Source: Sandaracinaceae bacterium (lineage in GTDB: Bacteria > Myxococcota_A > Polyangia > Polyangiales > JAFGIB01). From it: a DNA stretch of 9,688 nucleotides. The notes below the pieces were generated by a model. The model ran no database searches and was not told the origin of the DNA. It saw only the letters and a program-made list of their open reading frames with translations. Below are positions 1 through 5,668 of this stretch, piece by piece. Each line of letters starts with the position of its first letter. The first letter of the stretch is position 1. Where the stretch lies: assembly GCA_017881145.1 (NCBI GenBank), contig JADGRG010000466.1, positions 1 through 9,688 on the forward strand, in the 5' to 3' direction. Both the position numbers and the translations under genes were made by a program.

Positions 1-57
1 GCGCAGGCGAACACGACGAGGCGCGCGCGCCGGGCGCGACCGAGTGCGGGGTGGTCC

Positions 58-864
58 TCAGCGCTGGGCATCGTGCGAGGCGACCGCCATCGGCGAACCA
101 CCCGAAACCACCCGCCGCCACAAGAGTGCCACGCGTGCGAAGAAGCCCGACGGCGGCCTCACCGACGGCCCCCTCGCGATGGGTGCAAGCGGCGTCCAGG
201 TGCAGGAGAGCTCCGGAACCGCTGGATCGTGCGTCTTGAGGTGGTCGAGCCTGGTTTCGAGCGCGTTGATGCCGGCGGTGTATGAGAGCACCTCCGAGGT
301 GGCCAGCGTGTCGGGCAGGATCGCATTACAGATGTGACCCGTAAGGACGCCGAGACGGCAAGCGATGATTAGATCCGCCTTGCCTACCACGCCCGCAATG
401 GTCGTGGGCACGTGCATCATCTCGTGGACCACGGTGGCGTTGACGATGTCGGCGCAATACGCCGCGCAAAAGCAGGGGTCGAGCACGGCGCCGCCGAACT
501 TGGTCACGCCCGCGACCTTGTTCGGATTGTTCTTGGTGGCGTCGTAGCCGGGGCAGGTCTTGAACTGTGCGAGCACGCGGGCGTCGCCGCTGAAGCGACC
601 GTTGAACGACGTGACGGCGTCCGACATCGAGGTTGGACCCGTCGGCGTTGTGATGTCGGCCTTCACCGAGCTCCAGGCGCTGAGCGCGTCCTTCTGGTTT
701 TGCAGGTAGGCATCCATCATGGGGATGTCGTCACAGGTGCAGGGGCGCGTCGGGCAGCTCTCCTGGGGCACGAACCACGCAGCCACATCCTCGGCGTGGC
801 CTGTCCGCGGGCACGCAATCATGGCCAAGACAATCAGTGCAAAGCTCGACGATGCACGGTTCAT
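58..864 (-). CDS. Secreted Cys-rich protein with HExxH metalloprotease-like motif
   Basis: 268 aa, function not recognised. The N-terminus (MNRASSSFALIVLAMIAC) is a signal peptide: a short basic start, then a hydrophobic core. Cleavage could follow GHA at residue 24; a lipobox reading at Cys18 (MIAC) is less likely but possible. The mature part is rich in cysteines (37, 42, 44, 104, 131, 133, 137, 169, 179 and one near 220), suggesting disulfides outside the cytoplasm. VVHEMMH at 145-151 is an HExxH zinc-site pattern, and a downstream E-x-x-S-Y (Glu191, Ser194-Tyr195) is the sort of third ligand seen in gluzincin-like peptidases. So a zinc peptidase or peptidase-like fold is plausible but unproven. 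The last ~40 residues are basic and low in similarity to anything I know. The ATG lies in a 4-nt ATGA overlap with the stop of the upstream lipoprotein gene, so the two are almost certainly co-translated. Confidence 0.75.
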   Translation of the reverse strand: MNRASSSFALIVLAMIACPRTGHAEDVAAWFVPQESCPTRPCTCDDIPMMDAYLQNQKDALSAWSSVKADITTPTGPTSMSDAVTSFNGRFSGDARVLAQFKTCPGYDATKNNPNKVAGVTKFGGAVLDPCFCAAYCADIVNATVVHEMMHVPTTIAGVVGKADLIIACRLGVLTGHICNAILPDTLATSEVLSYTAGINALETRLDHLKTHDPAVPELSCTWTPLAPIARGPSVRPPSGFFARVALLWRRVVSGGSPMAVASHDAQR

Positions 865-1538
865 GGCGCCACCTCCACCATCTTCGCGGGCCAGTTGCTC
901 GGCGGGAAGGCACCGCTGTATCGCGTGTAGGTTGCTTGGGTGGAGATCACCAAAGTACCCGCCTGCGAGGTGCCCTGGTCGACGAGTTGGCCTGCCTCGA
1001 TCGTGAAGATGTGCGTGTCCTGTCCGCTGGTCAAAGACCCGTCGTACGTTGCGACGTAGGTGGCGTCGTCTGCCTTCTGCAACGCGCGGGCGAAGCGGTA
1101 GTAGACAGAATCACCCGTGCGAAATGCGTAGGTAACGAGCTGGCTGGCTTCAATCTTCTGGTAAGCGTCGATCTCCTGGCCGCTGGTCCCGTCGGGCAGC
1201 GTGTCTGGCAGAGCAACATCGACACTGCTGATCTTGGTCGGATCCGCCGTATCAATGAGGCTGATCTTCGAAGCAGCGCGCTTCCAGAGAGAATCGAAGC
1301 TGCCGCTGGCTGCCGTACCGCCAGCATCGCTATGGCTGGTGTTCGTGCCCGGGTTCGTGCTCGAGCTTGCGCCTGCGTCACGACCACCAACGGTGCCGCC
1401 GTTGGCGCCAGAACCCGTGCTGCTGGTCTTGGCCGTGCCGCCATCTGTATGGGTCGCTTGCGAGCCGTTGCCACCGAAGCAACCGACTGCTGCCAATGTG
1501 AACGTGATTGGAGCCCAAGACCACCGCCTACAACGCAT
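861..1538 (-). CDS. Lipoprotein with G/S/T-rich linker and unknown C-terminal domain
   Basis: 225 aa from the ATG at 1538, chosen because GGGAGA lies about 7 nt upstream and a lipoprotein signal begins there. The same frame is open up to 1748, but that extension has no signal-peptide logic. MRCRRWSW is a basic n-region, then a hydrophobic stretch ending in AAVGC, giving Cys20 as the probable lipidated residue (the -3 Ala is not ideal). Residues 21-80 are a low-complexity linker of Gly, Ser, Thr, Asn and Asp, of the type common in myxobacterial surface lipoproteins. Residues 81-225 look globular: a short helix (LWKRAASKI) and then mostly beta-prone sequence with many Tyr/Thr and almost no Cys. 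I recognise no family. Its stop overlaps the start of the HExxH protein gene by 4 nt, so the pair probably acts together at the cell envelope. Conserved and secreted, role unknown. Confidence 0.72.
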   Translation of the reverse strand: MRCRRWSWAPITFTLAAVGCFGGNGSQATHTDGGTAKTSSTGSGANGGTVGGRDAGASSSTNPGTNTSHSDAGGTAASGSFDSLWKRAASKISLIDTADPTKISSVDVALPDTLPDGTSGQEIDAYQKIEASQLVTYAFRTGDSVYYRFARALQKADDATYVATYDGSLTSGQDTHIFTIEAGQLVDQGTSQAGTLVISTQATYTRYSGAFPPSNWPAKMVEVAP

Positions 1539-1595
1539 CGAGGTTCTCCCGCGCCATTCTGCCGTCGTGATCGAGTGATGACATACCGCGATACC

Positions 1596-1624
1596 CGCAT
1601 ACCGCCAGCGCAGTTGCGCGTCAA
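1596..1624 (-). promoter_or_regulatory. Candidate sigma70-like promoter for the lipoprotein/HExxH operon
   Basis: On the minus strand, TTGACG (1624-1619) is followed after 17 nt by TATGCG (1601-1596), a fair -35/-10 pair at ideal spacing. It leaves a leader of roughly 50 nt before the ATG at 1538. It lies in the 145-bp divergent intergenic region shared with the gene starting at 1684. On the plus strand the same region has only a weak AT-rich -10-like stretch (TATAGC, 1643-1648). Motif match only. Confidence 0.35.
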
Positions 1625-1683
1625 CGGAGGCTGCCGCGTGAATATAGCGGCATTCTGTCGGGCGACGAGGTAAGATCAAGAAC

Positions 1684-2283
1684 GTGAACGAGGAGTGCCT
1701 CATCGAGCTCCCGCCCGGGCTGGTCACCGTCTCGCAGGTGCGCAGCACCCTTCTGCAGTCGTCTCTAAATTCGCTGAAGAATCTTGGGCACTTCGAGAAC
1801 TACCTCGAGCTGCTGAACCCACTCCACAAAGACGTCATCCTGGGTTCCCTGGCGCCCGAGTGGCTCTCCTTGGCCGCCGCGGAAGCGCACTACGAAGCGT
1901 GCGACGCGTTGAAGCTATCCGCCGAGCAGATGCAGCAGATCGGCGAGGATGTGGGCAGCCGCATCCAGGGCACGTTCCTAGGCACCCTGGTTCGCAGGGC
2001 ACGCACCGTGGGCCTCACGCCGTGGCTCCCACTCGCGCACTTTCAGCGCCTCTGGGTGCGGTTGATGGTTGGTGGTGGTGTCGCACTCTACAAGACAGGC
2101 CCCAAGGACGTGCGCGTGGAGATTCACCTCTTGCCCTTGGCGCGCTACGCGTACTTTCGTGTGGCCTTCTGCGGCGTGATCTCGGCGGGCATCAAGTTGG
2201 GCGCAGGGCGTGCTGTGAGCGTTCGGTTGGGGAACGCCGGCAACTTCGAACACCGCCTGGTGTTACGCTCTGCTTGGGTGTGA
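1684..2283 (+). CDS. Uncharacterised cytoplasmic protein, possibly a Myxococcota-specific family (DUF2378-like)
   Basis: 199 aa from a GTG at 1684. A GAGG at 1667-1670 is 13 nt upstream, somewhat far, so the start is not certain. No signal peptide or membrane segment. The N-terminal half is helical and charged (the YLELLNPLHKDVILGSL region, then EWLSLAAAEAHYEACDAL and LSAEQMQQIGEDVGSRIQGTFLGTLVRRAR). The C-terminal half is beta-rich, with aromatic and basic residues (LWVRLMVGGGVALYKTGP, VEIHLLPLARYAYFRVAFCGVISAGI) and ends in LRSAWV. The length and helical-then-beta layout recall the ~180-200 aa DUF2378/TIGR02265 paralogous family of myxobacteria. That link is from memory and untested. It is divergent from the lipoprotein operon and convergent with tsaB, with the palindromic element starting 33 bp after its stop. 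No function can be assigned. Confidence 0.65.
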   Translation: MNEECLIELPPGLVTVSQVRSTLLQSSLNSLKNLGHFENYLELLNPLHKDVILGSLAPEWLSLAAAEAHYEACDALKLSAEQMQQIGEDVGSRIQGTFLGTLVRRARTVGLTPWLPLAHFQRLWVRLMVGGGVALYKTGPKDVRVEIHLLPLARYAYFRVAFCGVISAGIKLGAGRAVSVRLGNAGNFEHRLVLRSAWV

Positions 2284-2316
2284 CTTTCCGCACGCCATCC
2301 GGCGCAGCCTGCTATC

Positions 2317-2440
2317 AAGAGCTGTCCAGAAATCGGCGCAGAGCGAGCGCGCCCGCAGAAAAAACCGCAGGAATACTCGTGTATTTCGAGGATTTTTTGG
2401 CAGGACGTAAGCCGCGATGAGCCATTTCTGGACAGCTCTT
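2317..2440. repeat. 124-bp imperfect palindrome with 17-bp terminal inverted repeats (MITE-like)
   Basis: AAGAGCTGTCCAGAAAT at 2317-2333 is repeated perfectly inverted at 2424-2440. About the same centre (2378.5), A6 at 2359-2364 pairs exactly with T6 at 2393-2398, and a central hairpin (GAATAC 2371-2376 with GTATTT 2381-2386, one G-T pair) closes it. The sequences between these three tiers pair poorly. If one mismatch is allowed, the terminal repeat extends to 19 bp (2315-2333 and 2424-2442). There is no transposase inside and no clear target-site duplication next to it. The ends look like two transposon ends joined with little between them, hence MITE-like. Sitting between convergent genes, its A6/T6 tracts and small hairpins could also help stop transcription from both sides. 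Confidence 0.7.
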
Positions 2441-3168
2441 CAGAGGCGCAGCGGCGACTTGGGAAGCTGTGCGTCGCTATCGCGCAGGTAGATCGGCACT
2501 AAGCCAGCAAGCTCGGATGCGCCTTCACGGAGGTAGAGCCGCAGCGCTTCCTGCGCGAAGACCTTGCCGTGCGGTGTGTCGCAGGCGGCATCTAGCACCA
2601 CGGCTTCTGTCAGCACGGCTTGCAGCTCGGCTGCGTAGCGACGAAACCCACTGCCGAGGATCGAAACGCTTTGGCCTTGTAGCGCTTGCCGGATGCGTTC
2701 CGCAGCCAGCGCTGGCGACGCATGGAAGGGTGGCACGCGAAGCTCGGGGCCACCGTCTGCACCGCACGCGTAAAGCGCGGTGAAGACCTCGCCCTTGTAG
2801 CCATCGAGCACCGGCAGCACGAGAGCACCCTGCCCTTGCCGGTCGTAGCGCAGGAAGGGTTGAGCGAGCGACGCCAGTGACACCACGCCGCGCACCGGCT
2901 TGCCGGTCGCGAGCGCAAAGCCCTTGGCGGTCGCCAAACCCACGCGCACACCAGTGAACGAACCGGGGCCGATGCCGACGCCGAAGAGATCGATGTCCCA
3001 GAGCGCGAGCCCGGCCTGCGTCAGGCAGCTCTGGATGCGCGGGAGAAGGGTCTGCTCGTGCCGGTCGGTGCTGGGCGCGTCCATCTCGGCGAGCACGACG
3101 GAGCCGGCGCTTACGGCCACGGCAGTGATGTCGGACGAAGTGTCGAAGGCTAGAACGCGCAAAGTCAT
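2440..3168 (-). CDS. tsaB: tRNA threonylcarbamoyladenosine (t6A37) synthesis protein TsaB
   Basis: 242 aa, normal length for the family. TsaB is a cytoplasmic ASKHA-fold pseudo-ATPase that pairs with TsaD, and with TsaE completes threonylcarbamoyl transfer to A37 of ANN-decoding tRNAs. The sequence shows the hallmark N-terminus LRVLAFDTS (residues 3-11), then GIGPGSFTGVRVGLATAKG (65-83), the family signature of the TsaD-contacting helix region. The end, PIYLRDSDAQLPKS, matches the usual C-terminal tail. The ATG at 3168 gives the standard N-terminus. It has no recognisable Shine-Dalgarno sequence; upstream lies an 8-bp tandem repeat carrying ATGs, so translation may depend on coupling to the upstream gene, whose stop is 29 nt away. 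The TGA stop ends at 2440, the last base of the palindromic element. tsaD, tsaE and tsaC are not in the window. Identification is firm. Confidence 0.95.
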   Translation of the reverse strand: MTLRVLAFDTSSDITAVAVSAGSVVLAEMDAPSTDRHEQTLLPRIQSCLTQAGLALWDIDLFGVGIGPGSFTGVRVGLATAKGFALATGKPVRGVVSLASLAQPFLRYDRQGQGALVLPVLDGYKGEVFTALYACGADGGPELRVPPFHASPALAAERIRQALQGQSVSILGSGFRRYAAELQAVLTEAVVLDAACDTPHGKVFAQEALRLYLREGASELAGLVPIYLRDSDAQLPKSPLRL

Positions 3169-3196
3169 AAGGTCATAAGATCATAAGGTCGTGAAG
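3164..3196 (-). repeat. 8-bp tandem repeat forming a start/stop chain before tsaB
   Basis: On the minus strand the unit CTTATGAC occurs at 3171-3164 and 3179-3172, a one-base variant CTTATGAT at 3187-3180, and a degraded unit CTTCACGAC at 3196-3188. Each of the three good units carries an ATG (3184, 3176, 3168). Because the unit is 8 bp, the ATGs fall in different frames. ATG-3184 reads M-I-L-stop, its TGA overlapping ATG-3176. ATG-3176 reads M-T-L-stop, its TGA overlapping ATG-3168, the tsaB start. No purine-rich ribosome site precedes them. Confidence 0.75.
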
Positions 3197-3197
3197 G

Positions 3198-4151
3198 TCA
3201 GATCAGATCGGCAGCACAGCGAAAGCCGAGGTTCACATCGCGCAGCGCGCGCGGCTGCGCGAGCCAAGCTGCACCGCGACCGTAACCTCCGCGACCGTCC
3301 CAGCCGTTGCCTTTGACGACGGCCGCATCCGGCTGCCCCAGCGCGGGCGACGAGGTCCACTCGAAGACGTTGCCACCCAAATCCAAGATGCCTTCCGCCG
3401 AGGCACCCGAAGGCAGCGAACCGACCGGCAAGGTGTCATGTGCCTTTCGGGCAACGCTGTTGACGCGGAATGGGTCGTACGAGTTGCCCCACGGATAGAT
3501 GCGCCCTTCGGGTCCGCGTGCGGCACGCTCCCACTCGTCCGCCGTGGGCAGGCGCGCGCCACGCCACGCGCAGTACATGCTGGCGTCGTCATGCGTCACC
3601 AGCACCGCGGGGTGCTTCAGGTGGTCGGCCGGCGGGTCGTGGTCGTCCCAGAGAAAGAGCTGGACCAGCGCGTAGGCGCGCGTGAGCTTGAAGGCGCGCT
3701 GCAGACCAGCCCAAGTGGCTTCGGTGAGCAGCTCGGCGTTGGGTGGCGGTGTGCCACAGGCCTCGACGAGCTCACGGTAGGCCGCGTTGGTGAGCGGCGC
3801 GCGGTCGATGCGAAACCCTGGCAGGTGGGCGCGGCGCAGCGGCCGCTCGTTGCGAAAGAGCTGCTGACCACCTGGGCCGAAGTCGCGCCGCGCCTGCACG
3901 CGCTCCGGCTCGGTCGAGCCCAGGACCGCAGTGCCGGCGTCGATCGGCACCATCTGCGCCTGCAGCGTGTCCGCCAGCGGCCGTGGCATGGAGATGCAGT
4001 CGGCCACGCGCGGACCATAGGGATCGGGCTCGCGCAAAGCTGGACCGGAGGCGCCGCACCCTGCAATGAGCCACGCCAAAGCGCCCAAAACACTCGATCG
4101 AAGGGGGACGTTCTTGACCCACCCCTTGGCTGCCCATAGCTTGCGTTTCAT
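3198..4151 (-). CDS. Lipoprotein with SUMF1/FGE-sulfatase fold, apparently lacking the catalytic cysteines
   Basis: 317 aa. The N-terminus is basic with a hydrophobic stretch ending in LIAGC, a good lipobox with Cys32, so it is probably an envelope lipoprotein. From residue ~67 it follows the formylglycine-generating-enzyme (SUMF1, C-lectin-like) family: MVPIDAGTAVLGS (67-79), ERPLRRAHLPGFRIDRAPLTN (102-122), CAWRGARLPTADEWERAARG (194-213), YPWGN (219-223), GNVFEWTSS (260-268), NLGFRCAADLI (307-317). In true FGE the two redox cysteines lie just before the final GFRCA block, in a C-x4-C stretch. Here that stretch is YGRGAAWLAQPRALRD with no Cys. So sulfatase-type formylglycine formation is unlikely; the domain may bind substrate or serve structurally, as in many bacterial paralogues. 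The start at 4151 has a poor ribosome site. tsaB follows 29 nt downstream, probably in the same transcript. Confidence 0.85.
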   Translation of the reverse strand: MKRKLWAAKGWVKNVPLRSSVLGALAWLIAGCGASGPALREPDPYGPRVADCISMPRPLADTLQAQMVPIDAGTAVLGSTEPERVQARRDFGPGGQQLFRNERPLRRAHLPGFRIDRAPLTNAAYRELVEACGTPPPNAELLTEATWAGLQRAFKLTRAYALVQLFLWDDHDPPADHLKHPAVLVTHDDASMYCAWRGARLPTADEWERAARGPEGRIYPWGNSYDPFRVNSVARKAHDTLPVGSLPSGASAEGILDLGGNVFEWTSSPALGQPDAAVVKGNGWDGRGGYGRGAAWLAQPRALRDVNLGFRCAADLI

Positions 4152-4180
4152 GCCAGCGGCCAGCGTACACCCGGCAGGCG

Positions 4181-4216
4181 GTCTGCCTCAAAGTCTGCCT
4201 CAAAGCCTGCCTCACG
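4181..4216. repeat. 12-bp tandem repeat in a divergent intergenic region
   Basis: GTCTGCCTCAAA occurs perfectly at 4181-4192 and 4193-4204, followed by the variant GCCTGCCTCACG at 4205-4216. It lies in the 198-bp gap (4152-4349) between the SUMF1-type lipoprotein gene and the miaE-like gene, 30 bp upstream of the former. I see no convincing -35/-10 pair in this gap. The array could be an operator for a repeat-binding regulator or simple slippage; the sequence does not decide. Confidence 0.6.
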
Positions 4217-4349
4217 CTCTGTTCGGGCCCAAGTGGGCCGCGCTTCGCCCATGCACCTTTCCCGGGACACCCGGCTCGACGCCGGGACAACGCGTGGTAA
4301 TGGAAGCCGGCTCGCGCGCGCTCCTGCCTCGCTCCTGATCACCCTGCTC

Positions 4350-4937
4350 ATGCTCTCGCTCCTGACGCCCACCAACCCGCTCTGGGTAGAAGCTGCCTGC
4401 GCCGATCTACCGACGCTGCTCTCCGATCATGCGCACTGCGAGCTCAAGGCTGCGCAGAGCGCGCTCTCGCTTTTGGCTCGCTACGCGGGTGAGTTCCCCT
4501 GCTTGGTGGCGCCACTCGGTGCACTCGCCAAGGAAGAGACCGAGCACTTCACCATGGTGCATGCGCAGCTGACCGCCCGAGGTCTGGGCATGGGTCTGCC
4601 TGCCTCGGACGGCTACGTCACGAGGCTCGCCGCCGCCGCGCGCGCCGACCACCACGCGGACCGCTCTCCATTGATGGACAAGATCCTGGTCGCAGCGCTG
4701 ATCGAAGCTCGCTCGTGTGAGCGCTTTCAGCTTCTCTCGGAGCACCTGCCCGATGCCGAGCTGCGCAAGTTCTATGCGGACCTCATGACCTCCGAGGCCC
4801 GGCACTTCACCCTCTTCTCCTCGCTCAGCGCCGAATGCTTCGGGCGGGCGGAAACCCGCGCGCGCCTGGCCACACTCGCCACACGCGAAGCAGAGATCGT
4901 CGAACACCCCCCTTTCGGCCCACAGGTACACGGATGA
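4350..4937 (+). CDS. miaE: MiaE-like tRNA ms2io6A37 hydroxylase (di-iron monooxygenase)
   Basis: 195 aa from the ATG at 4350. MiaE is a cytoplasmic ferritin-like di-iron enzyme that hydroxylates the isopentenyl side chain of ms2i6A at tRNA position 37. The expected ligand motifs are all present: DHAHCELKAAQ (Glu31), KEETEHF (Glu63, His66), IEARSCERF (Glu119) and SEARHF (Glu149, His152), plus FYADLMTSEARH typical of the family. The start was chosen because LTPTNPLWVEAACADL is where family members normally begin. The frame is open to an ATG at 4233, but that would add a hydrophobic leader unsuited to a tRNA enzyme. No clear ribosome site precedes 4350, so the start is moderately certain. It is slightly shorter than the E. 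coli enzyme, as in other non-enteric relatives. Its stop overlaps the lepB start (ATGA). The partner genes miaA and miaB are not in the window. Confidence 0.88.
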   Translation: MLSLLTPTNPLWVEAACADLPTLLSDHAHCELKAAQSALSLLARYAGEFPCLVAPLGALAKEETEHFTMVHAQLTARGLGMGLPASDGYVTRLAAAARADHHADRSPLMDKILVAALIEARSCERFQLLSEHLPDAELRKFYADLMTSEARHFTLFSSLSAECFGRAETRARLATLATREAEIVEHPPFGPQVHG

Positions 4938-5668
4938 GCACTCCCGCAGAGCCCGCGCAAAAGATCTCGGACACCGCCCCGAAGCGCAACATCAACGAGC
5001 TGGATCAAACCCGCTGGGACCGCATCGCGGCGAACCTGAAGACCATCGGGGGAGCTGTGCTCTTGGCACTGGTGATCCGCACCTGTCTCTTCGAGGCCTT
5101 CGAGATCGAGGGACCTTCGATGGAGCCCACGCTGCTCAACGGGGACCGCGTGGTGGTCGCCAAGTTCGCCTTCGGGCTCTTTCTGCCGCTGCGCGACCAC
5201 GCCGAAGTCACCTGGGGCTCACCCCATGTCGGCGACGTCGTGATCATCAAGAGCCCGGCCGATGGCGTGGACATCGTCAAGCGCGTGATCGGTGTCGGCG
5301 GCGACTTCATCGAGATGCGCGCCGATCGCGTCTACAGAAATGGCAAGCCCTTGCCCACGATGGATGCTGGGGCCTGCTTGGCTGGCGTGGGCTCACTTCA
5401 GCCCGACTGTCGCGTCTACGAATCCAAAGTCGGCGACCACGACTTCCTCCTGAGCACCGCACGCGTCACGCCCGACCCCATGCCGACCCAGGTGCCACCG
5501 GGCCACATCTATGTGCTCGGCGATCATCGCGATCACAGCAACGACAGCCGTAACCCCATGGTCGGCGCCATCCCCATCAACCGCATCAAGGGCCGCGCAC
5601 TCTCCATCTACTGGTCGAGCGGCGAAGAAGGCCAGCGCTGGGCCCGCATGATGCACAACGTACGCTGA
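4934..5668 (+). CDS. lepB: Signal peptidase I
   Basis: 244 aa. This membrane-bound serine protease (family S26) removes signal peptides from exported proteins at the outer face of the cytoplasmic membrane. A hydrophilic N-terminal tail (~1-35) is followed by one transmembrane segment, about 38-51 (GGAVLLALVIRTC). Family boxes follow: EIEGPSMEPTLLNGD with nucleophile Ser62, VDIVKRVIGVGGD with general-base Lys116, and GHIYVLGDHRDHSNDSR near the C-terminus. Between box D and the last box is an insert with two Cys (ACLAGVGSLQPDC), typical of proteobacterial forms. The ATG at 4934 sits in an ATGA overlap with the miaE-like stop; the frame is open upstream to 4835 but that stretch overlaps miaE and is rejected. 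The stop overlaps the radical SAM gene start by 1 nt (TGATG), implying coupled translation of all three genes. Confidence 0.95.
   Translation: MSTPAEPAQKISDTAPKRNINELDQTRWDRIAANLKTIGGAVLLALVIRTCLFEAFEIEGPSMEPTLLNGDRVVVAKFAFGLFLPLRDHAEVTWGSPHVGDVVIIKSPADGVDIVKRVIGVGGDFIEMRADRVYRNGKPLPTMDAGACLAGVGSLQPDCRVYESKVGDHDFLLSTARVTPDPMPTQVPPGHIYVLGDHRDHSNDSRNPMVGAIPINRIKGRALSIYWSSGEEGQRWARMMHNVR

Noticed and set aside
20..31. Perfect 12-bp palindrome GGCGCGCGCGCC at the left edge
   Set aside because: Expected by chance in alternating GC-rich sequence. The 57 bp left of the first gene are too few to assign to a neighbouring gene.
1695..2420. Second long plus-strand frame overlapping the 1684-2283 gene and running into the palindrome
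   Set aside because: Arg/Pro/Gly-rich composition typical of an out-of-frame reading of high-GC DNA, with no motif.
3164..3196. CRISPR-like array
   Set aside because: The units are 8 bp, directly abutting and without spacers; likewise for the 12-bp array at 4181-4216.
3438..4139. Long plus-strand frame opposite the SUMF1-type lipoprotein gene
   Set aside because: The minus strand carries full family motifs; the antisense frame is open only because of GC-rich codon structure.
4233..4349. Longer miaE-like start adding 39 residues with a hydrophobic LLITLLMLSLL segment
   Set aside because: Family members begin near LTPTNPLWVEA; a membrane-like leader does not suit a cytoplasmic tRNA hydroxylase, and no ribosome site supports 4233.
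4835..4933. Upstream extension of signal peptidase I
   Set aside because: It overlaps the conserved miaE C-terminus; the ATG at 4934 gives a standard N-terminal tail and an ATGA junction.
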